NCBI GenBank assembly: GCA_964527315.1 | Contig: CAZGOQ010000073.1 | Span: 1 to 11,067, forward strand | DNA length: 11,067 nt | Reading direction: 5' to 3' | Source: HGM13006 sp964527315 | GTDB lineage: Bacteria > Bacillota > Clostridia > Oscillospirales > Oscillospiraceae | Part shown: positions 1 to 6,005 of the stretch, piece by piece | Layout of the letters: each line of letters begins with the position of its first letter | Numbering within the stretch: the stretch's first letter is position 1 | The notes under the pieces: generated by a model | What the model was told of the DNA's origin: nothing | The model's input: only the letters and a program-made list of their open reading frames with translations | Databases searched by the model: none | Translations under genes and position numbers: made by a program

Positions 1-1029
1 ATTCTGGTCGGCCCTTCCGGCTGCGGGAAATCTACCACTCTGCGTATGATTGCAGGTCTGGAAGAAATTACCGAGGGCGAGTTGTACATCGACGGTAAAC
101 TCTGTAACGATGTTCCTCCCAAGGAGAGAGACATCGCCATGGTGTTCCAGAACTACGCACTGTATCCGCACATGACGGTTTATGAGAACATGTCCTTCGG
201 CCTGAAACTCCGCAAGACGCCCAAGGATGAGATTAAGCGCCGCGTGGAAGAAGCTGCACAGATCCTTGAGATCGAGCATCTGCTGGATCGTAAGCCCGCT
301 GCCCTCTCCGGCGGTCAGCGTCAGCGTGTTGCGCTGGGCCGTGCGATTGTCCGTAATCCGAAGGTCTTCCTGCTGGACGAGCCTCTTTCCAATCTGGATG
401 CGAAGCTCCGCGCACAGATGCGCTCTGAGCTTACCAAACTCCATAAGAGACTGGATACCACCTTTATTTATGTTACGCATGACCAGACTGAGGCTATGAC
501 CATGGGTTCCCGGATTGTCGTTATGAAAGACGGCATCATGCAGCAGGTTTCCACTCCGCAGGATCTTTACCAGAATCCTACCAACCTGTTCGTCGCAACC
601 TTTATCGGCTCTCCTTCCATGAATAAGCTGGAACACTCCAAGCTGTCCTCCAAGGATGGTCATACCTACGTTACTTTCGGCAGTGAAACGGAAAACGCGA
701 CCGTTCAGCTGCCCGATGCACTGGGTCTCAAGCCCGAGGTTCAGGCCTACATTGGCAAGGAAGTCGTCATGGGCGTTCGCCCTGAACATATCCATGATGA
801 GGAGATTTATCTGAAGAACTATCCTCAGTATAAGTTCACCGCAACTGTAGATACGGTTGAACCCTTGGGCGCTTCTACCAACCTGTTCCTGCTCATCGGC
901 GGCCAGCAGTTCACTGCAACCGTTGATCCCACTTCCGCTGCAAAGATGGGCGATAAGATTGAGCTTACCTTTGAAGCAGATCGTGTGCATCTGTTCGATC
1001 CCGATACGGAAAAGTGTATCGACCTCTGA
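1..1029 (+). CDS. Sugar ABC transporter ATP-binding protein (MsmX/UgpC/MalK type), 5' end cut by window
   Basis: This is the ATPase subunit that powers a carbohydrate ABC importer from the cytoplasmic side. The open frame runs from base 1, so the true start lies upstream; 342 codons are visible and roughly 30-40 N-terminal residues are missing compared with the usual ~365-370. Visible motifs, numbered from the window edge: Walker A GPSGCGKST (4-12), Q-loop at Gln50, ABC signature LSGGQRQ (102-108), Walker B FLLDEP (123-128) and switch His160 in THDQTEA. The C-terminal third is a TOBE/OB regulatory domain containing VRPEH, as in MalK, UgpC and MsmX. Family members often serve several sugar transporters; no permease or binding protein is visible here to name the substrate. 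An internal ATG at 46 falls after Walker A and is not the start. A strong terminator follows the stop codon. Confidence 0.95.
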   Translation: MLVGPSGCGKSTTLRMIAGLEEITEGELYIDGKLCNDVPPKERDIAMVFQNYALYPHMTVYENMSFGLKLRKTPKDEIKRRVEEAAQILEIEHLLDRKPAALSGGQRQRVALGRAIVRNPKVFLLDEPLSNLDAKLRAQMRSELTKLHKRLDTTFIYVTHDQTEAMTMGSRIVVMKDGIMQQVSTPQDLYQNPTNLFVATFIGSPSMNKLEHSKLSSKDGHTYVTFGSETENATVQLPDALGLKPEVQAYIGKEVVMGVRPEHIHDEEIYLKNYPQYKFTATVDTVEPLGASTNLFLLIGGQQFTATVDPTSAAKMGDKIELTFEADRVHLFDPDTEKCIDL

Positions 1030-1040
1030 TAGGCAGATTT

Positions 1041-1067
1041 AAGCGCCGGCCACAGGCCGGCGCTTTT
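1041..1067 (+). terminator. Rho-independent terminator after the ABC ATPase
   Basis: A perfect 11-bp GC-rich stem (AAGCGCCGGCC at 1041-1051 with GGCCGGCGCTT at 1055-1065) closes a 3-base loop and ends in TTTT. It lies 11 bases after the ATPase stop and separates that gene from spoIIP. Confidence 0.9.
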
Positions 1068-1117
1068 GCTGTTCTATCTGCCTCCAAAGCCGCATAAACT
1101 ATTATGAGGTGGTACAA

Positions 1118-2176
1118 ATGAAATGGGGGGCAACATTGATCGTCTCGCTTTTGCTGCTGCTGGGAACGGCGGGCTTGCTGGCGGGGGCCGGAATGACCCC
1201 CGAGGGAGAAAAGACAAAGGAACAGGGGCAGACCGTCGCCGCATGGCTGCTGCAAAGCCAGCTGGGCGATATTGCCGCACCGGTATATGAGAAGCCTGTG
1301 ACGGCATCTCCAGTACCCGGCATAGCTTCAGCAGAGCCTTCTCAGACGCAGGAGACTGCACCTGTGAGAACGGTGGAGGAGGCATGGGATGAAGCGGAGC
1401 GGGAAACAACACCGGAGACGGTGTCCCCAGCGCCGGTGACCCTGGGCGAAAATGTTTTTTTTGAACTGCGGAATGAGACAGATTATGCAGTAGATATGAC
1501 CAATATGCCCGCGCTGCCGTCCGGATTGAACCTGGATACGCAGGAGCCTGTGATCCTGCTGATGCACACCCATGGCTCCGAAGGCTATCAGGATGCGGCG
1601 GCGGAGAATTATCGTACCCAGGACGCGGAAAAAAGTGTGGTTGCGGTTGGAAACGCCGTTGCAGAAATTTTAGAGCAACGGGGCTACGGTGTGATCCACG
1701 ACACAACGCTCTGCGATTACCCGGAGTATACCGGGGCTTACGATCGGGCAAGAGCGGTCATAGAGAAAAATTTGGAAACATATCCATCCATTGTGCTGGC
1801 TCTGGATATCCACCGGGACGCTGTGGAAGGGGAAAATGGAGCGCAAATGCGCATGGCCTGCACAATAGATGGAGAGGATGCGGCCAAAATCATGCTGGTA
1901 GTGGGAACAGACGCTGGCGGACTGACACATCCTGATTGGCGGGGAAATCTCAGTCTGGCGGCGGTTTTGCAGACCCGGCTGGAAAGCGTGTGCCCGGGGA
2001 TGATGCGGCCGCTGAACCTGCGGAGAGAACGGTTTAATCAGGATCTTGCGCCTCTGAGCCTGCTGATAGAAATGGGCGCTTCCGGTAATACGCTGGAGGA
2101 GACGATCCGCTCGGCAGAGGTGCTGGCGGCAGCCATTGGAGATACGCTGGATCGGTATAGCGGTAAAAGTTCATAA
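1118..2176 (+). CDS. spoIIP: Stage II sporulation protein P (SpoIIP), peptidoglycan amidase/endopeptidase
   Basis: SpoIIP works with SpoIID and SpoIIM at the septum, cutting peptidoglycan so that the mother-cell membrane can engulf the forespore. The 352-residue protein has an N-terminal membrane anchor (about residues 5-25), a Pro/Glu/Thr-rich linker (about 50-110), and the conserved catalytic region. Recognisable family motifs are LLMHTHGSEGY (147-157, candidate zinc ligands His150 and Glu155), DYPEYTGAYDRA (200-211), LALDIHRDA (227-235), VVGTDAGG with HPDWRGNL (261-278), and LLIEMGASGNTLEE (315-328). The ATG at 1118 is chosen because TGAGGTGG (1105-1112) sits 5 bases upstream; the GTG at 1109 has no ribosome binding site. 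The usual partner gpr is not adjacent. In Bacillus subtilis the gene is read by sigma-E and sigma-F; a sigma-E-like -10 (CATAAACT, 1093-1100) precedes it here but sits awkwardly close to the ribosome binding site. Confidence 0.95.
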   Translation: MKWGATLIVSLLLLLGTAGLLAGAGMTPEGEKTKEQGQTVAAWLLQSQLGDIAAPVYEKPVTASPVPGIASAEPSQTQETAPVRTVEEAWDEAERETTPETVSPAPVTLGENVFFELRNETDYAVDMTNMPALPSGLNLDTQEPVILLMHTHGSEGYQDAAAENYRTQDAEKSVVAVGNAVAEILEQRGYGVIHDTTLCDYPEYTGAYDRARAVIEKNLETYPSIVLALDIHRDAVEGENGAQMRMACTIDGEDAAKIMLVVGTDAGGLTHPDWRGNLSLAAVLQTRLESVCPGMMRPLNLRRERFNQDLAPLSLLIEMGASGNTLEETIRSAEVLAAAIGDTLDRYSGKSS

Positions 2177-2217
2177 AGAGCGCAGTGGAAATTCTACACT
2201 TTGACTAAAAGTTCATG

Positions 2218-2247
2218 TTGACGAATGACGTCTGTTTGTGGTATATT
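2218..2247 (+). promoter_or_regulatory. Sigma-A-type promoter with extended -10 for the small membrane protein
   Basis: A -35 TTGACG (2218-2223), an 18-base spacer and a -10 TATATT (2242-2247) preceded by TGG (extended -10) lie about 50 bases before the GTG start at 2299. The match is seen directly; use in vivo is inferred. Confidence 0.65.
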
Positions 2248-2298
2248 TACTTTAGCAATCCAAGCCAAAGGGTTTGAATCATTTTAGGGGGTATCTTT

Positions 2299-2622
2299 GT
2301 GGATAATAGTTTTGACAAGCTGAACAGTGAATTTGAGGACAAGGCCAGAGGTGGCTTTAAATATTACTTCTGGTTGGTTTTCTCTTTCATCTTTGCGGTT
2401 CTGGGCGTTGCCATTGGCGTTTATGCAGTGTTGCCTGAGCATAACCGCTATGTGGCTCTGCTCACACTGCTGTGCGGTGCGTTCGGTGCGCAGACCAATG
2501 CTTGGGCAAAGGGCACCCAGGCGCGGAACAAGGCGCTGAAGATCAGCATGATCGTCAACTTGGCCGTGGTTGTGTTTGCCTGCGTGATTTTGTACATCAT
2601 CCTTCCCTATGTCAATGGTTAA
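2299..2622 (+). CDS. Unrecognised small membrane protein with three predicted helices
   Basis: I do not recognise this 107-residue protein. The first ~21 residues are charged (rich in Asp, Glu, Lys). Hydrophobic segments follow at about 22-44, 51-66 and 82-103, so three transmembrane helices are likely; between the second and third is a basic loop (Lys71-Lys81). There are no signal-peptide cleavage features, Cys clusters or catalytic motifs. The GTG start at 2299 follows AGGGGG (2286-2291) by 7 bases. The gene is a self-contained unit: it has its own housekeeping-type promoter (2218-2247) and a perfect terminator right after the stop, so it is probably expressed in vegetative cells independently of spoIIP upstream and cardiolipin synthase downstream. 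A membrane-stress or envelope role would be speculation. Confidence 0.85.
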   Translation: MDNSFDKLNSEFEDKARGGFKYYFWLVFSFIFAVLGVAIGVYAVLPEHNRYVALLTLLCGAFGAQTNAWAKGTQARNKALKISMIVNLAVVVFACVILYIILPYVNG

Positions 2623-2630
2623 GGAATGAA

Positions 2631-2658
2631 AAAACCCGCCCCTTGTGGGGCGGGTTTT
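2631..2658 (+). terminator. Rho-independent terminator after the small membrane protein
   Basis: A perfect 12-bp stem (AAAACCCGCCCC at 2631-2642 with GGGGCGGGTTTT at 2647-2658) closes a TTGT loop. The A and T runs on the two arms would let it work in both directions. It starts 9 bases after the stop at 2622. Confidence 0.92.
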
Positions 2659-2692
2659 CCCATATTAGAGAGAATCAAATGGAGGAGTCGTT

Positions 2693-4243
2693 GTGAAATG
2701 TAAGCAGATCAAACGATTGCCGAATTTAACAAAAATGCTGTTTCAGCGGGTCGTGGTGGTCGGCATCAGTATTGTGGCACAAGTTGTGTTCTTTGTGCTG
2801 ATGATCTGGCGCTTTCAGGAGATCAATGAATGGGTCTATGTGGCGCTACTGCTGCTCAGCGCTGGTGTGACGCTGTTTATCATCACTAAAAATACGAATC
2901 CCGCCTACAAAATCGCCTGGGTCATTCCAATTCTGCTGTTCCCGGTGTTCGGTGGTCTGTTCTATTTGATGCTGGGCGGCAATCGGCTTTCGAGACGACA
3001 GCGGAAAAAGATGAATTCTGTGGAGAGGAATCTCCGGCGGCATCTGCCGCAGGATCCGGAGATCATGTCTCAGCTGTGGGCAGCAGACCGGGATGCGGCG
3101 CTGGAATCTGCTTATATTCAAAAAGTTGCCGGCTGCCCGGTCTATAAAAATACGACGGCTACCTATTTCTCTCTGGGAGATGATGCGTTTCCCAAAATGC
3201 TGGAAGAACTGAAAAAGGCGGAGAAATACATTTTCCTTGAGTATTTTATTATCGGCCCCGGCGTCATGTGGAACAGGGTTTTAGAGATTTTGAAGGATAA
3301 AGCAGCCAAAGGACTGGACGTTCGCGTTATGTATGACGATTTCGGCAGCATAACACTTCTGCCCTCCGGTTATAAAAAGGAACTGGAAGCCCTCGGCATT
3401 CGGTGCTGTGTGTTCGCGCCGTTTATTCCTGTGGTGTCGGCGCGGCTCAATAACCGGGATCACCGCAAGTTTATGCTGATCGACGGAAAGGTGGGGTTTA
3501 CCGGAGGCATCAATCTGGCGGATGAGTATATCAACCAGAAAAAGCGATTCGGCCACTGGAAGGATAATGCCATCATGATCCGGGGCGAAGCGGTCCGGTC
3601 TATGACCGTGATGTTTCTGAGCCTGTGGGACTACGTTTCCGGCGGCAGGGACCCCGCGCCCAATTATATTCCGCCCGTACCCGTGGAACAGGGCAGGGGC
3701 TTTGTGCAGCCCTATACGGACAACCCGCTGGACGATGAACCGGTGGGCAGTTCGGTTTACCTGAATCTGATTAACCGGGCTCATGAGTCGGTGTATATCA
3801 TGACGCCCTATCTGATTCTGGACTATACGATGATGGAAGCCCTCTGCAATGCGGCGAAGACCGGGCTGGATGTGCGGCTGATTACACCCCATATCCCGGA
3901 CAAATGGTATGTTCACCTGGTGTCAAGAGCGCACTATGAGCAATTGGTCAAATGCGGGATCAAGGTCTATGAATACACCCCCGGATTTATCCACTCCAAG
4001 GTCTTTCTGGTGGACGGAAAGCTGGCAACTGTGGGCACCATCAATCTGGATTACCGGAGCCTGTATCTTCATTTTGAAAACGGCGTGTTCCTCTATAATG
4101 CGGATTGCCTGACGTCGATTTTTGAGGACTTTAAAAACACCATTGCAGTGAGCCAGCGGATCACACTAAAGGATTGTCAGGCCACCGGACCATTGGTACG
4201 GCTGCTGCGGGCGGTGCTGCGGCTGCTGGCGCCGCTGATGTGA
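2693..4243 (+). CDS. cls: Cardiolipin synthase (phospholipase D superfamily)
   Basis: This membrane enzyme condenses two phosphatidylglycerol molecules into cardiolipin and glycerol. The 516-residue protein has the standard bacterial Cls plan: hydrophobic helices at about 18-40 and 46-65, a PLDc_N segment around NPAYKIAWVIPILLFPVFGG (69-88), then two HKD catalytic motifs. HKD1 has His257, Lys259 and Asp264, followed by the typical GFTGGINL; HKD2 has His434, Lys436 and Asp441, followed by VGTINLDYRS. Both motifs are intact, so the enzyme should be active. The GTG start at 2693 is supported by GGAGGAG (2681-2687) 5 bases upstream; nearby ATGs at 2679 and 2698 are out of frame. A terminator lies just upstream and no convincing promoter was found in the 34-base gap, so transcription probably depends on read-through or an unseen promoter. 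Many Clostridia carry several cls paralogues, so a numbered symbol is not assigned. Confidence 0.95.
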   Translation: MKCKQIKRLPNLTKMLFQRVVVVGISIVAQVVFFVLMIWRFQEINEWVYVALLLLSAGVTLFIITKNTNPAYKIAWVIPILLFPVFGGLFYLMLGGNRLSRRQRKKMNSVERNLRRHLPQDPEIMSQLWAADRDAALESAYIQKVAGCPVYKNTTATYFSLGDDAFPKMLEELKKAEKYIFLEYFIIGPGVMWNRVLEILKDKAAKGLDVRVMYDDFGSITLLPSGYKKELEALGIRCCVFAPFIPVVSARLNNRDHRKFMLIDGKVGFTGGINLADEYINQKKRFGHWKDNAIMIRGEAVRSMTVMFLSLWDYVSGGRDPAPNYIPPVPVEQGRGFVQPYTDNPLDDEPVGSSVYLNLINRAHESVYIMTPYLILDYTMMEALCNAAKTGLDVRLITPHIPDKWYVHLVSRAHYEQLVKCGIKVYEYTPGFIHSKVFLVDGKLATVGTINLDYRSLYLHFENGVFLYNADCLTSIFEDFKNTIAVSQRITLKDCQATGPLVRLLRAVLRLLAPLM

Positions 4244-4289
4244 AGGCCACCATGGGCGATTCCCGCGAAAAGATCTTATATTTGCATGA

Positions 4290-4325
4290 ATCCCTCCGGA
4301 CAGGCATAGTCTGTTTCGGAGGGAT
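4290..4325 (+). promoter_or_regulatory. Hairpin containing the pdaA-like gene's ribosome binding site
   Basis: A 9-bp perfect stem (ATCCCTCCG at 4290-4298 with CGGAGGGAT at 4317-4325) extends, after a G-U pair and a one-base bulge, into ACAG/CTGT (4300-4303 with 4311-4314) around a 7-base loop. The descending arm holds GGAGGG (4318-4323), the ribosome binding site for the ATG at 4332. No T-run follows, so it is not a typical terminator. Control of translation by masking is inferred. Confidence 0.55.
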
Positions 4326-4331
4326 GCTGCT

Positions 4332-5132
4332 ATGTTTGTGACCATTGATCTAAAACGGCTCCTTGGATGGGCCGCCATGTTTTTGGCGGTATTGATCCCG
4401 GGAGCCATGTATCTGTCGGCCCGGCAGGCCATGCCGGAGACCATTGAAACCGGCGCCTGGGGGTTGAGTTTTCAGACGCCGGGTCAGCCGCCTCGGGCAG
4501 ATGCTACGGCGGACGAACTGGATCGTTATCAGGCCAAGTATATCGGAAAGCAGGATAAAACCATCTATCTGACCTTTGACTGCGGCTATGAAAACGGCTG
4601 CACCGGGGCCATACTGGATGTGCTCCAGAAGCATGATGCCAAGGCGGCGTTTTTTGTGGTAGGCAATTACATTGAATCCGCCCCGGAACTGGTTCAGCGC
4701 ATGGCCAGGGAGGGCCATACGGTAGGGAATCACACCTGGAGCCATCCGAATATGTCGGAGATCAATGACCGCACAGCCTTTCAAGAGCAGTTGAGCAAGG
4801 TTTCTGCGGCGTATGAAGAATGTACCGGCGAGAAGATGCCGGCCTATTACCGGCCACCGCAGGGGATCTACAGCCAGGAGAATCTACAGATGGCAAAGGA
4901 TTTGGGCTACAAAACCGTATTTTGGTCGCTGGCCTATGTGGACTGGAAAACCGATGATCAGCCGACAGAGGAATATGCCATGCAAAAGCTTACGGAGCGG
5001 ATCCATGACGGCGCGGTGGTGCTGCTCCATAATACGTCTACCACCAATGCGGCGATTTTGGATCGGCTCCTGACTGTCTGGGAGGGTATGGGCTATCGGT
5101 TCGGCACACTGGATCAGTTGTTTGCCGATTGA
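4332..5132 (+). CDS. PdaA-like polysaccharide deacetylase (muramic-lactam/cortex peptidoglycan type)
   Basis: Enzymes of this carbohydrate-esterase-4 subgroup remove N-acetyl groups from muramic acid so that the muramic-delta-lactam of the spore cortex can form. The 266-residue protein has an N-terminal membrane anchor (about 10-28) and a NodB-type domain from about residue 75. Visible motifs are TFDCGYENG (81-89; Asp83 would be the catalytic base), the zinc ligands in HTWSH (His134, His138), YRPPQG (173-178), FWSLAYVDW (197-205) and VLLHNT (230-235). The YENG and VDWK signatures match PdaA rather than general chitin deacetylases. As in PdaA, where Asn is common, the second Asp of the usual TFDDG is replaced, here by Cys84. 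The start is the ATG at 4332, 8 bases after GGAGGG. The nearby spoIIP, spoIIID and spoIIE fit a sporulation role. An alternative is another paralogue acting on vegetative wall. Confidence 0.88.
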   Translation: MFVTIDLKRLLGWAAMFLAVLIPGAMYLSARQAMPETIETGAWGLSFQTPGQPPRADATADELDRYQAKYIGKQDKTIYLTFDCGYENGCTGAILDVLQKHDAKAAFFVVGNYIESAPELVQRMAREGHTVGNHTWSHPNMSEINDRTAFQEQLSKVSAAYEECTGEKMPAYYRPPQGIYSQENLQMAKDLGYKTVFWSLAYVDWKTDDQPTEEYAMQKLTERIHDGAVVLLHNTSTTNAAILDRLLTVWEGMGYRFGTLDQLFAD

Positions 5133-5261
5133 CAACCGGGCCAAAGGAAAGTGAAATAGTACCGGAGTTTTTTAAAAAGGAATCAGGCACCCTTTTCCTC
5201 CGATGGAATAGTATGAATTAGCGCAGCGGAAAGCGGCGCAAATATCTATCAGGAGGTATAC

Positions 5262-5414
5262 ATGATGTGCAATGGTAACAATGGACTCGGGGGCTGCTGG
5301 TGGATCATCATTTTGATCCTGTTGTTCTGCTGCTGCGGCTGCGGCAGCGGACTGAGCGGCAACAGCAACGGCTGTGGCTGTGGCTGCGGTTGCGACAACA
5401 ACTGCGGCTGCTAA
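5262..5414 (+). CDS. Very small Cys/Gly-rich peptide with one hydrophobic segment
   Basis: This 50-codon reading frame starts at ATG 5262 (or the next codon, 5265) after a strong AGGAGG (5251-5256) 5 bases upstream and ends at TAA 5412-5414. The product has 12 Cys and 13 Gly. It opens with MMCNGNNGLGGC, continues as a hydrophobic stretch (WWIIILILLF, 13-22), then CCCGCG and a Gly-Cys repeat tail (37-44) ending in CGC. Short proteins of this layout, Cys/Gly/Asn-rich around one hydrophobic stretch, are common in Clostridia under loose names such as YjcZ-like or chorion-class high-cysteine protein; their function is not established. Placement between a cortex deacetylase and spoIIID suggests, without proving, a spore-coat or membrane peptide cross-linked by disulfides or binding metal. 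No clear promoter was found in the 129-base gap upstream. It is short enough to be missed by gene callers. Confidence 0.75.
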   Translation: MMCNGNNGLGGCWWIIILILLFCCCGCGSGLSGNSNGCGCGCGCDNNCGC

Positions 5415-5439
5415 TTCCGGCAACCTACAAAAGTGTCAC

Positions 5440-5463
5440 CCGGGGGCCGCTTGCGGCCCCCGG
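5440..5463. repeat. GC-rich inverted repeat after the Cys/Gly-rich gene
   Basis: CCGGGGGCCGC (5440-5450) is repeated inverted as GCGGCCCCCGG (5453-5463), giving a very stable hairpin 26 bases after the stop. Neither strand has a proper T-run beside it, so it may act as a 3' RNA-stability or pausing structure, or as a degenerate terminator. Confidence 0.6.
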
Positions 5464-5483
5464 AAAGCAGTGGGGAGAGCCAT

Positions 5484-5665
5484 ATGAAGCTGACAGTGTT
5501 AATAGGAAATACCGCCTCTCAGGCGAATATGGAAACAGGCCATGGACTCAGCGCCTATCTGGAGATGGGCCGGATCCTTTTCTCCATGAGCAGGCGATGC
5601 TTGTCCGAGAAGGGGACAAGCTGCTGACTCTGGAGGCAGAAACAAGCTGCGGCGAGTATTCATAA
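5484..5665 (+). pseudogene. Decayed N-terminus of a metallo-beta-lactamase-fold hydrolase
   Basis: The frame from ATG 5484 (ribosome binding site GGGGAGAG about 5 bases upstream) reads MKLTVLIGNT, then TGHGLSAYLEMGRILFSM, and stops at 5627 after 47 residues. This resembles the start of the ~250-300-residue MBL-fold family related to methanopterin-precursor ribofuranosylaminobenzene phosphate synthases, typically MKxTVLxxNT followed by HGLSxYxE and RILFDMGQ. Near 5590 the similarity seems to move by one base: the next frame reads QAMLVREGDKLL, where the family usually has something like ALFxxNAxKLGIDL, and stops at 5665. The catalytic HxHxDH block and the rest of the domain are absent. This suggests a one-base deletion plus loss of the 3' part. 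Alternatively it is a real 47-residue peptide, but the resemblance and frame change favour a remnant. The family assignment is from memory of its consensus, not from a search. Confidence 0.55.
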
Positions 5666-5688
5666 CCCCATGGTGTCCCGCATAAGCT
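5659..5688 (+). promoter_or_regulatory. Putative sigma-E promoter of spoIIID
   Basis: TTCATAAC (5659-5666), 14 bases and CATAAGCT (5681-5688) resemble the sigma-E consensus (about kmATATT, 14-15 bases, CATACAAT). A start near 5695 would leave a sensible leader before the ribosome binding site at 5705. In B. subtilis spoIIID is transcribed by sigma-E, which supports the reading. The match is imperfect. Confidence 0.4.
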
Positions 5689-5717
5689 GAATGAGAACAA
5701 TTTCAGGAGGTGCCTTT

Positions 5718-5969
5718 TTGCGGGAGAGCATGGAACAGCGAGCCTATGAGCTGGCTGTGTACATGATCGAAAATGGGACTACCGTGCGGGCCACAGCCCG
5801 AAAGTTCGGTATATCCAAGTCTACAGTGCACAAGGATCTGACCACCAGACTTCCCCAATATAACCCTGCCCTCTATCTGGAGGTACGGGCGATATTGGAT
5901 CAGAATAAAGCCGAGCGGCACCTGCGGGGCGGCCTGGCTACCAAACGAAAATACAAAGGTGATGAATAA
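5718..5969 (+). CDS. spoIIID: Stage III sporulation transcriptional regulator SpoIIID
   Basis: SpoIIID is a small DNA-binding protein of the mother cell that activates and represses many sigma-E and sigma-K genes, including sigK. The 83-residue product has the family's helix-turn-helix, TVRATARKFGISKSTVHKDL (22-41), followed by TTRLPQYNPALYLEVR (42-57) and the basic C-terminal motif RHLRGGLATKRKYKGDE (67-83). TTG at 5718 is chosen because AGGAGG (5705-5710) lies 7 bases before it, and because residue-by-residue alignment with B. subtilis SpoIIID as I recall it puts TVR at residues 22-24 in both. The in-frame ATG at 5691 would add nine residues and overlap the ribosome binding site. The C-terminus ends right after KGDE, about ten residues shorter than in Bacillus. 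A hairpin terminator follows directly. Confidence 0.95.
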   Translation: MRESMEQRAYELAVYMIENGTTVRATARKFGISKSTVHKDLTTRLPQYNPALYLEVRAILDQNKAERHLRGGLATKRKYKGDE

Positions 5970-5971
5970 AA

Positions 5972-6005
5972 AAGGCGGCTGTGAGTTTCGGCTCACAGCC
6001 GCCTT
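5972..6005. terminator. Hairpin terminator between spoIIID and the convergent flavoprotein gene
   Basis: A perfect 14-bp stem (AAGGCGGCTGTGAG at 5972-5985 with CTCACAGCCGCCTT at 5992-6005) surrounds a 6-base loop. The minus strand runs into a TTTTTTATT tract, the plus strand only into TTAG. It is therefore best suited to stopping transcripts from the flavoprotein gene, although it begins 3 bases after spoIIID and probably serves both. Confidence 0.85.

Noticed and set aside
1109..1117. GTG at 1109 as the spoIIP start
   Set aside because: The GAGGTGG ribosome binding site overlaps this codon and is correctly spaced only for the ATG at 1118.
1074..1751. 225-codon minus-strand frame across the start of spoIIP
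   Set aside because: It is Pro/Arg/Ser-rich, lies opposite an unmistakable spoIIP and would begin inside that gene with no ribosome binding site.
5189..5215. Possible sigma-K-like promoter (ACCC, 14 bases, AATAGTATG) before the Cys/Gly peptide
   Set aside because: Only about four conserved -10 positions match and the spacing is short; too weak to list.
5172..5423. Ala-rich 83-codon minus-strand frame over the Cys/Gly peptide
   Set aside because: It is the complement of GC-rich Gly/Cys codons (GCC and GCA read opposite GGC and TGC) and has no ribosome binding site; the plus-strand peptide has an ideal one.
5440..5463. GC-rich hairpin read as a true terminator
   Set aside because: The stem is excellent but neither side has a T-run, so it is listed as an inverted repeat.
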